Shown in pieces: positions 5,971 through 12,222 of a DNA stretch of 12,429 bases. A model generated the notes under the pieces. That model saw nothing but the letters and a program-made list of their open reading frames with translations. It made no database searches and had not been told where the DNA came from. Position numbers and translations under genes: made by a program. Numbering within the stretch: the stretch's first letter is position 1; every line of letters starts with the position of its first letter. Source of the DNA: Pseudomonadota bacterium (GTDB lineage: Bacteria > Pseudomonadota > Alphaproteobacteria > Rhizobiales > Xanthobacteraceae); contig JAJYAH010000123.1 in the NCBI GenBank assembly GCA_021779635.1, forward strand, positions 1-12,429. The letters are read 5' to 3'.

Positions 5971-7626
5971 ATGGCTACAATTGAAGGCGCTGCAACCATG
6001 ACCGGCGCCAGGGCGGGCATTCTCGATCGCGAGCGGACCATCGCGACGGCGGGCTTCAATCGCTGGATGGTGCCGCCCGCAGCACTCTGCATCCATCTGT
6101 GCATCGGGATGGCCTACGGCTTCAGCGTGTTCTGGCTGCCGCTGTCGCGCGCGATCGGGCTGACCGCGCCCAAGGCGTGCCCGGACATGACCCTGCTTCA
6201 GGAGTTGTTCACCACCACCTGCGATTGGCGCGTGGCCAGCATGGGCTGGATGTTCACGCTGTTCTTCGTGCTGCTCGGCGTGTCGGCCGCGATCTGGGGC
6301 GGCTGGCTGGAACGGGTCGGCCCGCGCAAGGCGGGCTTTGTCGCTGCTCTTTGCTGGTCGGGCGGCCTGGTGGTCGCCGCGTTCGGCATCTATGTCCATC
6401 AGCTCTGGATCATGTGGCTCGGCGCCGGCGTGATCGGCGGCGTCGGCCTCGGCCTCGGTTACATTTCGCCGGTTTCGACGCTGATCAAGTGGTTCCCTGA
6501 TCGCCGCGGCATGGCGACCGGCATGGCCATCATGGGGTTCGGCGGCGGCGCCATGATCGGCGCGCCGCTGGCGAACATCATGATCAATTACTTCAAGACC
6601 CCGACCTCGGTCGGCGTCTGGCAGACCTTCGTCAGCCTCGGCGTGATCTATTTCATCTTCATGACGATCGGCGCCTTCGCCTATCGCGTAACGCCGGCGG
6701 GCTGGAGCCCGGACGGCTGGACGCCACCGGCCAAGAAGCACCAGATGATCAGCCACAACAACGTGCATCTCGACGACGCGCACAAGACGCCGCAGTTCTG
6801 GCTGATCTGGTGGGTACTGACCTTGAACGTTTCCGCCGGGATCGGCGTGATCGGCATGGCATCGCCGATGTTGCAGGAAATCTTCGCCGGCAAACTGATC
6901 GGGCTGCCGGATGTCGGCTTCAACGCGCTGAGCGTCGCGCAAAAAACCAGCATCGCAGCGATCGCGGCCGGCTTTACCGGTCTGCTGTCGCTGTTCAACA
7001 TCGGCGGCCGCTTCTTCTGGGCGTCGCTGTCCGACCACATCGGCCGCAAGGCGACCTATTACTGCTTCTTCCTGATCGGCATCGCGCTCTATGCGCTGGC
7101 GCCGACCTTCGCTGCGATGGGTTCGAAGCTGCTGTTCGTTCTGGGCTTCGGCATCATCCTGTCGATGTATGGCGGCGGCTTCTCGACCGTGCCGGCCTAT
7201 CTCGCCGACATGTTCGGCACGCAGTTCGTCGGCGCGATCCATGGTCGTTTGCTGACCGCCTGGTCGACGGCGGGCATCATCGGTCCGGTGGTCGTCAACT
7301 ACATCCGCGAGTTCCAGCTCGCGGCCGGGGTGCCACGCGATCATCTCTACAACACGACCATGTATATCCTGTGCGCGATGCTGATCGCCGGATTGATCTG
7401 CAACTATCTGATCAAGCCGGTCGATCCGAAATGGCATATGAGCGATGCTGACGTTGCAAAACTGCAGGCAGCAGCCGGCGGTGCGGGTGCCGGCGCGGTT
7501 TCCGGATCGTTCGGTATCGGAAGAGGCGGCCTCGACGCCAAAGCCGCGCTGTTCTGGGCCTTTGTCGGCATTCCACTGGCCTGGGGTATCTGGATCACGC
7601 TGCAGAGCGCGGCCAAGATCTTGTGA
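5971..7626 (+). CDS. OFA-family (oxalate/formate antiporter type) MFS transporter
   Basis: The 551-residue product has about 12 membrane helices of the major facilitator fold, beginning near residue 30. The OFA family (OxlT, YhjX relatives) is suggested by MVPPAALCIHLCIGMAYGFSVF in the first helix, WFPDRRGMATGMAIMGFGGGA after the fourth, and a motif-A copy SDHIGRKATYY in the middle. Members exchange oxalate, formate or related monocarboxylates across the inner membrane; the substrate is not fixed by sequence. The first external loop is longer than usual and contains two cysteines (KACPDM and TTTCDW) that could form a disulfide. A glycine/alanine-rich stretch near residue 505 precedes one extra hydrophobic segment at the C-terminus. 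The start has GGAGG five bases upstream. No frc or oxc gene for oxalate catabolism is in the window. Confidence 0.87.
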   Translation: MATIEGAATMTGARAGILDRERTIATAGFNRWMVPPAALCIHLCIGMAYGFSVFWLPLSRAIGLTAPKACPDMTLLQELFTTTCDWRVASMGWMFTLFFVLLGVSAAIWGGWLERVGPRKAGFVAALCWSGGLVVAAFGIYVHQLWIMWLGAGVIGGVGLGLGYISPVSTLIKWFPDRRGMATGMAIMGFGGGAMIGAPLANIMINYFKTPTSVGVWQTFVSLGVIYFIFMTIGAFAYRVTPAGWSPDGWTPPAKKHQMISHNNVHLDDAHKTPQFWLIWWVLTLNVSAGIGVIGMASPMLQEIFAGKLIGLPDVGFNALSVAQKTSIAAIAAGFTGLLSLFNIGGRFFWASLSDHIGRKATYYCFFLIGIALYALAPTFAAMGSKLLFVLGFGIILSMYGGGFSTVPAYLADMFGTQFVGAIHGRLLTAWSTAGIIGPVVVNYIREFQLAAGVPRDHLYNTTMYILCAMLIAGLICNYLIKPVDPKWHMSDADVAKLQAAAGGAGAGAVSGSFGIGRGGLDAKAALFWAFVGIPLAWGIWITLQSAAKIL

Positions 7627-7641
7627 TCGTCGGCCAAATGC

Positions 7642-7677
7642 CCGCGGGCGCGGTGAGAAATCTCAACCGGCCCGCGG
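7642..7677 (+). terminator. Long stem-loop just after the OFA transporter gene
   Basis: CCGCGGG (7642-7648) pairs with CCCGCGG (7671-7677). The inner part continues with GGTGAG against CTCAACC around an AAAT loop, with single bulges. A moderately T-rich stretch (GTCTGTTCTTTCC) follows. It lies 15 bases after the stop codon, as expected of a transcription terminator or an mRNA 3'-end stabiliser. The T-run is imperfect, so read-through into the small secreted-protein gene is possible. Confidence 0.5.
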
Positions 7678-7727
7678 CGCGTCTGTTCTTTCCGTTCAAT
7701 CCAACGAACAAGATCGGGGAATATCCC

Positions 7728-7988
7728 ATGTTTCGCACCAGTGTTTGCCTCGCCGCCATTCTTTTCGTCTCGGCTACGCTTGTCACGGCATCGGCACAGA
7801 CCGCCGATCCCGCGCCACAACCGAAGATGTCGAGGATGAAATTGACCGTCGAGCGCCTCAAGGAGATGCGGGCGAAGTGGAGCCAGAACAGGCCCAAGCT
7901 CAAGGCTTGCCGCAAAGAGGTGAAGTCGAAGGGCCTGGAAGGCGACGACCGCTGGTTCTACATCGAAGACTGCATGGAGCGGACCTGA
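7728..7988 (+). CDS. Small secreted protein with PsiF-like cysteine motif
   Basis: The 86-residue product has a Sec signal peptide (residues 1-23, ending VTASA before QTADP) and a mature part of about 63 residues. That part is a lysine/arginine-rich helix followed by ACRKEVKSKGLEGDDRWFY and a second cysteine near the end (C61 and C82). The pattern C, K-G-L-x-G-D-x-R, F, C resembles the PsiF repeat found in small periplasmic proteins of proteobacteria; the function of that repeat is unknown. A GGGGAA ribosome site lies seven bases before the ATG at 7728. The frame is open from 7623, but the upstream part is not protein-like. I am fairly sure it is a gene; the PsiF link is by eye only. Confidence 0.7.
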   Translation: MFRTSVCLAAILFVSATLVTASAQTADPAPQPKMSRMKLTVERLKEMRAKWSQNRPKLKACRKEVKSKGLEGDDRWFYIEDCMERT

Positions 7989-8020
7989 GCCAAATCGCCA
8001 GGATATAGGCGAGCGGAAAC

Positions 8021-8055
8021 GACGCCGTCCTTCGGACGGCTATGCCCCGGGCATG
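8021..8055. repeat. Intergenic hairpin repeat after the small secreted-protein gene
   Basis: GCCGTCC (8024-8030) and GGACGGC (8034-8040) are exact reverse complements with a three-base loop, followed by CCCCGGG. The element starts 33 bases after the preceding stop codon. It has the look of the dispersed hairpin elements found between genes in Bradyrhizobium and could also work as a terminator, although no T-run follows. Confidence 0.45.
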
Positions 8056-8254
8056 ACGTGCGTCGATGAAGGGCCTTATTTCGCAGGTCGCATTTCGAGT
8101 TAGACTCTGAAGCAATACCTTTATGCCTTGCCCGGGCTGGCCTTATGCCGTGCCTATGACGAAGCGCGGTCGGCCATCTCGATTTCCTATGGCTCTGCCT
8201 GCATCTTGCACCTGAATCGGCGCGCCTCTTGCGCCAGATATTGGAAGATCCGGC

Positions 8255-8518
8255 ATGACCGTATTTTGCTCGCATCAGGACAGGCTTCACGAACCGGCCG
8301 GCGTCAGCCAATCCCCGGTCGCGTCTTCGTCACGGCAGGAGGACGCAAAGCGGCTGGGCGCGCTGGTGCGCCGGGGCATCGACCGCACAATTGCCGCCTT
8401 CAGCTCCCGTGCTGACTGGTCGTTGGAGCCGGCCGCGCATGGCAACCGCGATCTGGATTGCGATGCGGCGAAGTTCCCGCAGCGGCCGCTGATATTGGGC
8501 GACAAGTGGGATTTTTGA
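8255..8518 (+). CDS. Hypothetical 87-residue protein
   Basis: The frame from ATG 8255 to TGA 8518 has about 80 percent G or C at third codon positions, like the real genes around it and higher than expected for noncoding DNA. GGAAG lies eight bases upstream as a possible ribosome site. The product has no signal peptide or membrane helix. It contains a basic helix-like part (about residues 31-47, AKRLGALVRRGIDRTIA) and ends in ILGDKWDF. I recognise no family. A competing frame at 8128-8415 overlaps it and looks less protein-like. It may be a real small cytoplasmic protein or chance. Confidence 0.4.
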   Translation: MTVFCSHQDRLHEPAGVSQSPVASSSRQEDAKRLGALVRRGIDRTIAAFSSRADWSLEPAAHGNRDLDCDAAKFPQRPLILGDKWDF

Positions 8519-8630
8519 GCGGGATGGCTTTGAAATGAATCAACGCAGATCTCTGGTTTACCGCGCAAGCGGGAGAGGTCGGACTGCGAAGCGATCTGGA
8601 TGAGTGGCGTTGGACGGCGAGAGACCGTAG

Positions 8631-8664
8631 CCCCTCACCCAATCCTCGGGCTAGGGAGAGGGAG
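8631..8664. repeat. Possible decayed copy of a dispersed C-rich/G-rich palindromic element
   Basis: CCCCTCACCC is followed within a few bases by GGGCTAGGGAGAGGGA. The two halves can pair loosely and resemble the dispersed CCCTCACCC / GGGAGAGGG elements of many proteobacteria. The match is imperfect and the call is by eye. Confidence 0.25.
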
Positions 8665-8721
8665 TGCCCTTCCGTTGCGACTGCAGATCAATCTAATTTC
8701 GGCGACGTATCTGCACTTGAC

Positions 8722-9093
8722 GGAAGCCCTCGGGCGGCAAAGCCAAGAACCGTCATGTCGACAAGCGCGGTCTCCGAGAAGGCAGTGGCGCGACCCTAGG
8801 GGTCATCGTAGTCGGCGCGGTGAAGCGCAAGGAAAGGTCCTCGCCCGCGTCATCCAAACGTTCGCGCTTCGACGCCCGAAGCGTTCGTCAACGAAGCCGA
8901 TTCACACAACTTGCTCTGCACCGATCTGTGGGTGGCTGCAAACACCCAAATAAGAGCTTCCCGCAGGCCACGAAGCGCGGTATCGTCGGCATATCCCACA
9001 ACGTCAGCAAAAAGCACCTGCATCTTTACGTTGCGGAGTTCGATTTCCGGTATAACAGTCGTTTTGACGACGACATTTTACGGACCGTCACCG
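8722..9093 (+). pseudogene. IS1595-family (ISXO2-like) transposase remnant
   Basis: Family segments appear in the right order but in different frames. GGKAKNRHVDKRG starts at 8733, and VIVVGAVKRK at about 8802. A frame shift follows, then GKVLARVIQ, then another shift into EAFVNEA, LLCTD, and GCKHPNKSFPQAT. The run ends with KRGIVGISHNVSKKHL and YVAEFDFRYNSRF. Compared with intact ISXO2-like transposases, the segment between SFPQAT and KRGIVG is missing. That segment normally carries the catalytic acidic residue in IEGFW, and the first aspartate region (DET) before GGKAKN is also lost. With these deletions and several frameshifts the element cannot encode an active transposase. No terminal repeats were identified. 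It lies at the edge of the AT-richer gene that follows. Confidence 0.8.
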
Positions 9094-9184
9094 TCTTCTT
9101 TGAATTATCAGGGGGATCATCACGCCAATTCCAGAGCCAATGATGATTAGGACGAATGGTAGAAATCATAAGGGGGGCCACCAG

Positions 9185-9871
9185 ATGTCAGCCGATGACG
9201 TGTCGTGGTGGGCAAATTGGATATTGGTAGGCGCGCTACTAATTGGTGTCGCCGCTACATATGCCATCGTGGTCTCAGGAAATATCAAGGAGGCTAATCT
9301 CAAACGAGAATTAAAAGAAAAGGACGATGCACTCGAAAAATACAAACTGACAGTCGAAGGCAAAGTCGCAGATGCAAAAAGCGAGGGCTTCAAGGCTGGG
9401 GAAACCGCGGGGAATGCATTGGTGCGAGCAGCCGAACTCGAAAAGGAAGCCGCCGCAGCAAGACTGGAAACAGAAAAATTAAAGGCTGGAGTAGCGTGGC
9501 GCACGTTCTCCGAGGCCCAAGGGACGGAATTAGGAAAGGTTCTGTCAGGGAAGCCCGGATCGGTAAATTTACGTTGGATGGATGGTGACCCCGAGGCACC
9601 TTTCCTGGCAATACAGATTTCGCAAATTCTCGAAAGGGCACATTGGAAGGTTGCTCCGGGGTCGCTAAAGCCGGCTAACGGAATAATGTTTGGATTTGTT
9701 TTACCTCCTGTCGCCGGAGATGATGCGCAAACACTGCGAGAAGCATTTGCAGCGGCAAAGCTCCCGTTCTCTGCTGTTTCATTTTCGCAACAGGGGGCAA
9801 GCTTCAATGTGTCGGAGATACCGGACGCACCATTCCTGATGGTCGGCTCTCGAATGCCGGTGGTGCCATAG
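9185..9871 (+). CDS. Membrane-anchored coiled-coil protein, unknown function
   Basis: The 228-residue product has one N-terminal membrane helix (about 12-31, WILVGALLIGVAATYAIVV). A highly charged helical stretch follows (about 33-101, KEANLKRELKEKDDALEKY and repeats of A/E/K) that should form a coiled coil. A globular C-terminal domain (about 125-228) contains DPEAPFLAIQISQIL, FGFVLPP, DAQTLREAF and a closing FLMVGSRMP. Proteins of this layout occur in rhizobia with no known role; I recall the pattern but no named domain. With a short tail outside, most of the protein would face the cytoplasm, or the reverse; topology is not settled. AGGGGGG lies seven bases before the chosen ATG, and an in-frame ATG at 9140 lacks such a site. 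Codon use (AAA, TTA, ATA, GAA) is much more AT-rich than its neighbours, and the gene follows a transposase relic, so it was probably acquired. Confidence 0.78.
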   Translation: MSADDVSWWANWILVGALLIGVAATYAIVVSGNIKEANLKRELKEKDDALEKYKLTVEGKVADAKSEGFKAGETAGNALVRAAELEKEAAAARLETEKLKAGVAWRTFSEAQGTELGKVLSGKPGSVNLRWMDGDPEAPFLAIQISQILERAHWKVAPGSLKPANGIMFGFVLPPVAGDDAQTLREAFAAAKLPFSAVSFSQQGASFNVSEIPDAPFLMVGSRMPVVP

Positions 9872-10034
9872 GTGCTAATTGAAAAATTGAGACGCGAATA
9901 TTCCCGTGAAAATAGCGAGGCTATCTCAGCCACAGTAGAGCAATATTTCCACTTTTGTTGAGTCCGGGTACGTCGCTCTAATCTCGTCATGCTCAAAGTC
10001 GACTCGAAGCATTTCTCCTATCGAACCACGCAGA

Positions 10035-10994
10035 TCAACGGTTCGCGGCTGCGTCTTCATAAAAGCCGTGCCAGCCTTCGCTCAAGCAGGCCAGATCCTC
10101 GTCGCCGATCTCGGCGATGGCGCGCGCGACTTCGGCCTTCGCAGGTTCGGCCAATTCGACGATCGGCAAGCGCGTGATAGGGCGCATCAAGCCAAGCAGG
10201 CTCAACGCATATTTCAGGGCGGCCGGGCTCTCTTTGGCGAGTGCAACCGTCAGCCGCGCCAGCCGGTTTTGCAAATATCGTGCGGACTGCAACCGTCCTT
10301 GCTGGCAGCTCGAGAAAATAGCCTGGCACAATCCCGGCGCGACATTCGATATCGACGATATGCAGCCATCCCCGCCAAGGCTGACAAAGGCAAGCGCGGT
10401 GGCGTCGTCTCCGGACAGTAGCCGGAACCGAGGCGGCAACTGCGGCCGCGTGCGCATGGGGCGCGTAATATCGCCGGTGCCATCTCTCAATCCGATGAAC
10501 TGCCCAGATTTCGTCAGCCGCACGAGGGTATCGTCGGAAAGTTCGCGGATGGTCCGCGAGGGAACGTCGTGCAGGATGATGGGAAGGGCGGTCGAGCCGG
10601 CGATCGCTTGAAAGTGCGCGTATATGCCGGCCTGCATCGGCTTGTTGTAATAAGGCACGACCGAAAGCACCGCGTCGGCACCCGCCGCTTCGGCCTGCCG
10701 CGTCAATTCGATGGCCTGCCGGGTCGAATTCGATCCCGCTCCTGCGATGACCCGAATCCGGCCGCGGGCGGTTTCGACCGCGGCGCGGATGATGCGGTCG
10801 TGCTCGGCCGGCGTCAGGGTCGAGGCCTCGCCGGCGGTTTCGCCGACGACGATTGCGGAAACGCCCGCCTCGATTTGCCGTTCGCAAAGCCTGACCAATG
10901 CCGCCAGATCGATGCGGCCGTCCTCATCGAACGGGGTGGGAAGATCGGCGATGTAGCCCGCGAGCCAGACGGCGGGAGTTGCAACTGCGGTCAT
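10035..10994 (-). CDS. DapA-family (DHDPS/NAL superfamily) protein lacking the Schiff-base lysine
   Basis: The 319-residue product aligns along its length with dihydrodipicolinate synthase: a TIM barrel with GETAGEASTL, VIAGAGSNST, VVPYYNKPMQAGIYAHF, LPIILHDVPSRT, LLSGDDATAL and GGDGCISSISNVAP. In E. coli DapA the Schiff-base lysine K161 lies in GIKEATG. Here the same place reads GLRDGTG, with arginine at residue 170 (AGA codon at 10485-10487). Y133 corresponds to histidine (ILHDVP), and T45 of the TTGE loop to alanine (TAGE); Y107 of PYYN is kept. Family knowledge says the lysine is needed for pyruvate Schiff-base chemistry, so ordinary DHDPS activity is unlikely. It could be an altered enzyme, a binding protein or a decaying paralogue. 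The start lies six bases after the stop of the upstream 155-aa gene, so the two are cotranscribed. The ribosome site is weak. Confidence 0.85.
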   Translation of the reverse strand: MTAVATPAVWLAGYIADLPTPFDEDGRIDLAALVRLCERQIEAGVSAIVVGETAGEASTLTPAEHDRIIRAAVETARGRIRVIAGAGSNSTRQAIELTRQAEAAGADAVLSVVPYYNKPMQAGIYAHFQAIAGSTALPIILHDVPSRTIRELSDDTLVRLTKSGQFIGLRDGTGDITRPMRTRPQLPPRFRLLSGDDATALAFVSLGGDGCISSISNVAPGLCQAIFSSCQQGRLQSARYLQNRLARLTVALAKESPAALKYALSLLGLMRPITRLPIVELAEPAKAEVARAIAEIGDEDLACLSEGWHGFYEDAAANR

Positions 10995-11000
10995 CGGATT

Positions 11001-11468
11001 TCACGCTGCGTTTTCCATTTCGACGAAGCCTTGCCGATAGGCGGAAAGCACCAGGCCCTGCTGGCATCTGACACCCGCCTCGATCCGGAAGCCCATCTGC
11101 TCCAGCCTGTCGCGGACTTTCAGGCTGAAGCCGCTTTCGCAGGAATCGATCAGGACAGCGATCGCCGCGCTGGGGCAGAGAAATTGCGATGTCCGGGCGA
11201 GTGCCGCTTCGATGGCGAGCAGCGAGCCTTGACCCGTGACCAGACCGACGGCGTGCTGCCGCCGCGGAATCCGGCTTGTGGTGGTGGTTACATGGACGAA
11301 ACCGCGCCGCCGCAGGTAGAGAGACAGCTCCAGGCTATCGCTGCCGGCGACAATGACGCGATGCGAGTTGGAAAGACGCGTGAGCCCGATCATGGTATCG
11401 GCGACCTGCTCGCGGTTGGCAGCGGAATGCGGCTGGAGCATCTTGCTCTCCCGGATGGTGGCTGTCAT
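11001..11468 (-). CDS. Unknown 155-residue protein, possibly Rossmann-like
   Basis: The product is soluble, with no signal peptide. HRVIVAGSDSLELSLYLRRRGF (starting near residue 36) looks like a first strand, glycine loop and helix. A later strand IAVLIDSCESG (about 102-112) and a final GFRIEAGVRCQQGLVLSAYRQGF give an alternating strand-helix plan like a nucleotide- or SAM-binding fold. No catalytic signature allows a function call. Its ATG overlaps the stop of the upstream 92-aa gene in an ATGA arrangement, which suggests translational coupling, and it ends six bases before the DapA-like start. I do not recognise a named family. The start at 11468 is well supported by the overlap. Confidence 0.72.
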   Translation of the reverse strand: MTATIRESKMLQPHSAANREQVADTMIGLTRLSNSHRVIVAGSDSLELSLYLRRRGFVHVTTTTSRIPRRQHAVGLVTGQGSLLAIEAALARTSQFLCPSAAIAVLIDSCESGFSLKVRDRLEQMGFRIEAGVRCQQGLVLSAYRQGFVEMENAA

Positions 11469-11743
11469 GCGGCGCGCCGCGGCCGCGCGCTTGCGGCGGG
11501 CGGATGAGCGGCGGAGGGGTGCTTGGCGCTCATATCGAGTTCAATGGCGCGCTTGAGCTCGACGATGGTTTCGGGATGATGGCCATTTTCGAACAGCGCA
11601 TAGCGGATGGCTTGCGCACGGTTGACGAACAGGCCGCCATAGAGGCCGTTCTGTTCCTGGACGACCCAGTTGCCGCGGCTGTCGCGGCCGATAAAGACGA
11701 TGGCGGATGCAGAGCTACACGATGGAGGTTCGACGAGCTTCAC
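11465..11743 (-). CDS. Unknown 92-residue protein, first gene of the DapA-like unit
   Basis: The best start is GTG at 11743, with AAGGA eight bases upstream; the product is MKLVEPPS and onward. The core (about residues 14-71) reads IVFIGRDSRGNWVVQEQNG, GGLFVNRAQAIRYALFENG and ETIVELKRAIELDM: a strand pair, then a helix with the residue pattern of small DUF2188-like proteins (W in a strand, then a R-A-x-A-x-x-Y-A helix). This resemblance is weak. The C-terminal 20 residues are alanine/proline/arginine-rich and probably disordered. The gene overlaps the next one by four bases (ATGA). It looks like a conserved small cytoplasmic protein; function unknown. Confidence 0.7.
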   Translation of the reverse strand: MKLVEPPSCSSASAIVFIGRDSRGNWVVQEQNGLYGGLFVNRAQAIRYALFENGHHPETIVELKRAIELDMSAKHPSAAHPPAASARPRRAA

Positions 11744-11825
11744 GTTGGCATTCCTTCTGGTGACGGGTGACGCGAGACAGCTGCACTCATGTTCGCAATA
11801 TCATCGCGGGCGGATATGAATTCGA

Positions 11826-11898
11826 GAGCGGCAAAACGGCCATCTCATAGGAGCGGTATAAGATCGCGAGCGGCATAAGACCGCGCGATCGGCCGTTT
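11826..11898 (-). terminator. Stem-loop with internal 17-bp tandem repeat after the small membrane gene
   Basis: AAACGGCC (11834-11841) pairs with GGCCGTTT (11891-11898), and GATCGCG (11862-11868) with CGCGATC (11884-11890). On the minus strand the structure starts within the TGA stop of the membrane-protein gene and ends in GGCCGTTTT, as a terminator might. Inside lie two 17-bp tandem units, GAGCGGTATAAGATCGC (11851-11867) and GAGCGGCATAAGACCGC (11868-11884), with a partial third GAGCGGCA at 11826. The wide bulge makes it an unusual terminator. Confidence 0.45.
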
Positions 11899-12152
11899 CA
11901 CCACGCGGCAGCGTGATGGAATGCGATGGCGAGGCAGCACAGCGCCGCATAGGCCGCGGTTTCGTCCCAGTGATTGAGAGTGGCATCGAAGAGCGGCTCG
12001 CGCCGGATGGTGCCGACCACGGCGCTGAAGACGGTAGACATCCACAACAATGCCGCGAGACTTCTGCCGAAGCCGATGCTGGCAAAGCTCGCGAAAATCA
12101 CCAGAATGATCATTCGCAGGCCAAAGCGAGCCACGACCTGGGTCGATCTCAT
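11898..12152 (-). CDS. Small membrane protein, unknown function (84 aa)
   Basis: From ATG 12152 the product reads MRSTQVVARFGLRMIILVIF and continues with a hydrophobic region (about residues 11-45, helices around FASFASIGFGRSLAALLWMS). A polar stretch REPLFDATLNHWDE follows, then a last hydrophobic segment (about 62-80, YAALCCLAIAFHHAAAW). Two or three membrane helices are expected in the inner membrane. A TTG at 12182 in frame would add ten residues (GHFPGL-like), but both starts have weak ribosome sites; I prefer the ATG because the family-like core starts there. No named family is recognised. It is on the same strand as the DapA-like unit, separated by 154 bases that hold a terminator-like stem-loop, so it is probably a separate transcript. 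Confidence 0.68.
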   Translation of the reverse strand: MRSTQVVARFGLRMIILVIFASFASIGFGRSLAALLWMSTVFSAVVGTIRREPLFDATLNHWDETAAYAALCCLAIAFHHAAAW

Positions 12153-12222
12153 TTCTTGCGGTAGACCGGGAAAGTGCGCCAAGGTTCCAAACTCCGAAGT
12201 GGTTCGACGTTCGTTCGCTGCG

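Noticed and set aside
5944..7437. Long minus-strand frame (497 codons) antisense to the OFA transporter
   Set aside because: Its product is rich in His, Arg, Asp and Ala with no fold-like pattern, as expected opposite a GC-rich gene; the plus strand has a clear membrane transporter.
9872..9961. 29-codon GTG-started frame right after the coiled-coil gene
   Set aside because: No ribosome site and no recognisable pattern; too short to support.
9166..9996. Minus-strand frame of 276 codons antisense to the coiled-coil gene
   Set aside because: Serine/proline-rich antisense translation; the plus frame has a ribosome site, membrane helix and coiled coil.
11741..11752. Four-codon frame ATG CCA ACG TGA (minus strand) overlapping the GTG start of the 92-aa gene
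   Set aside because: The ribosome site is too close to this ATG and ideally spaced for the GTG; a chance short frame.
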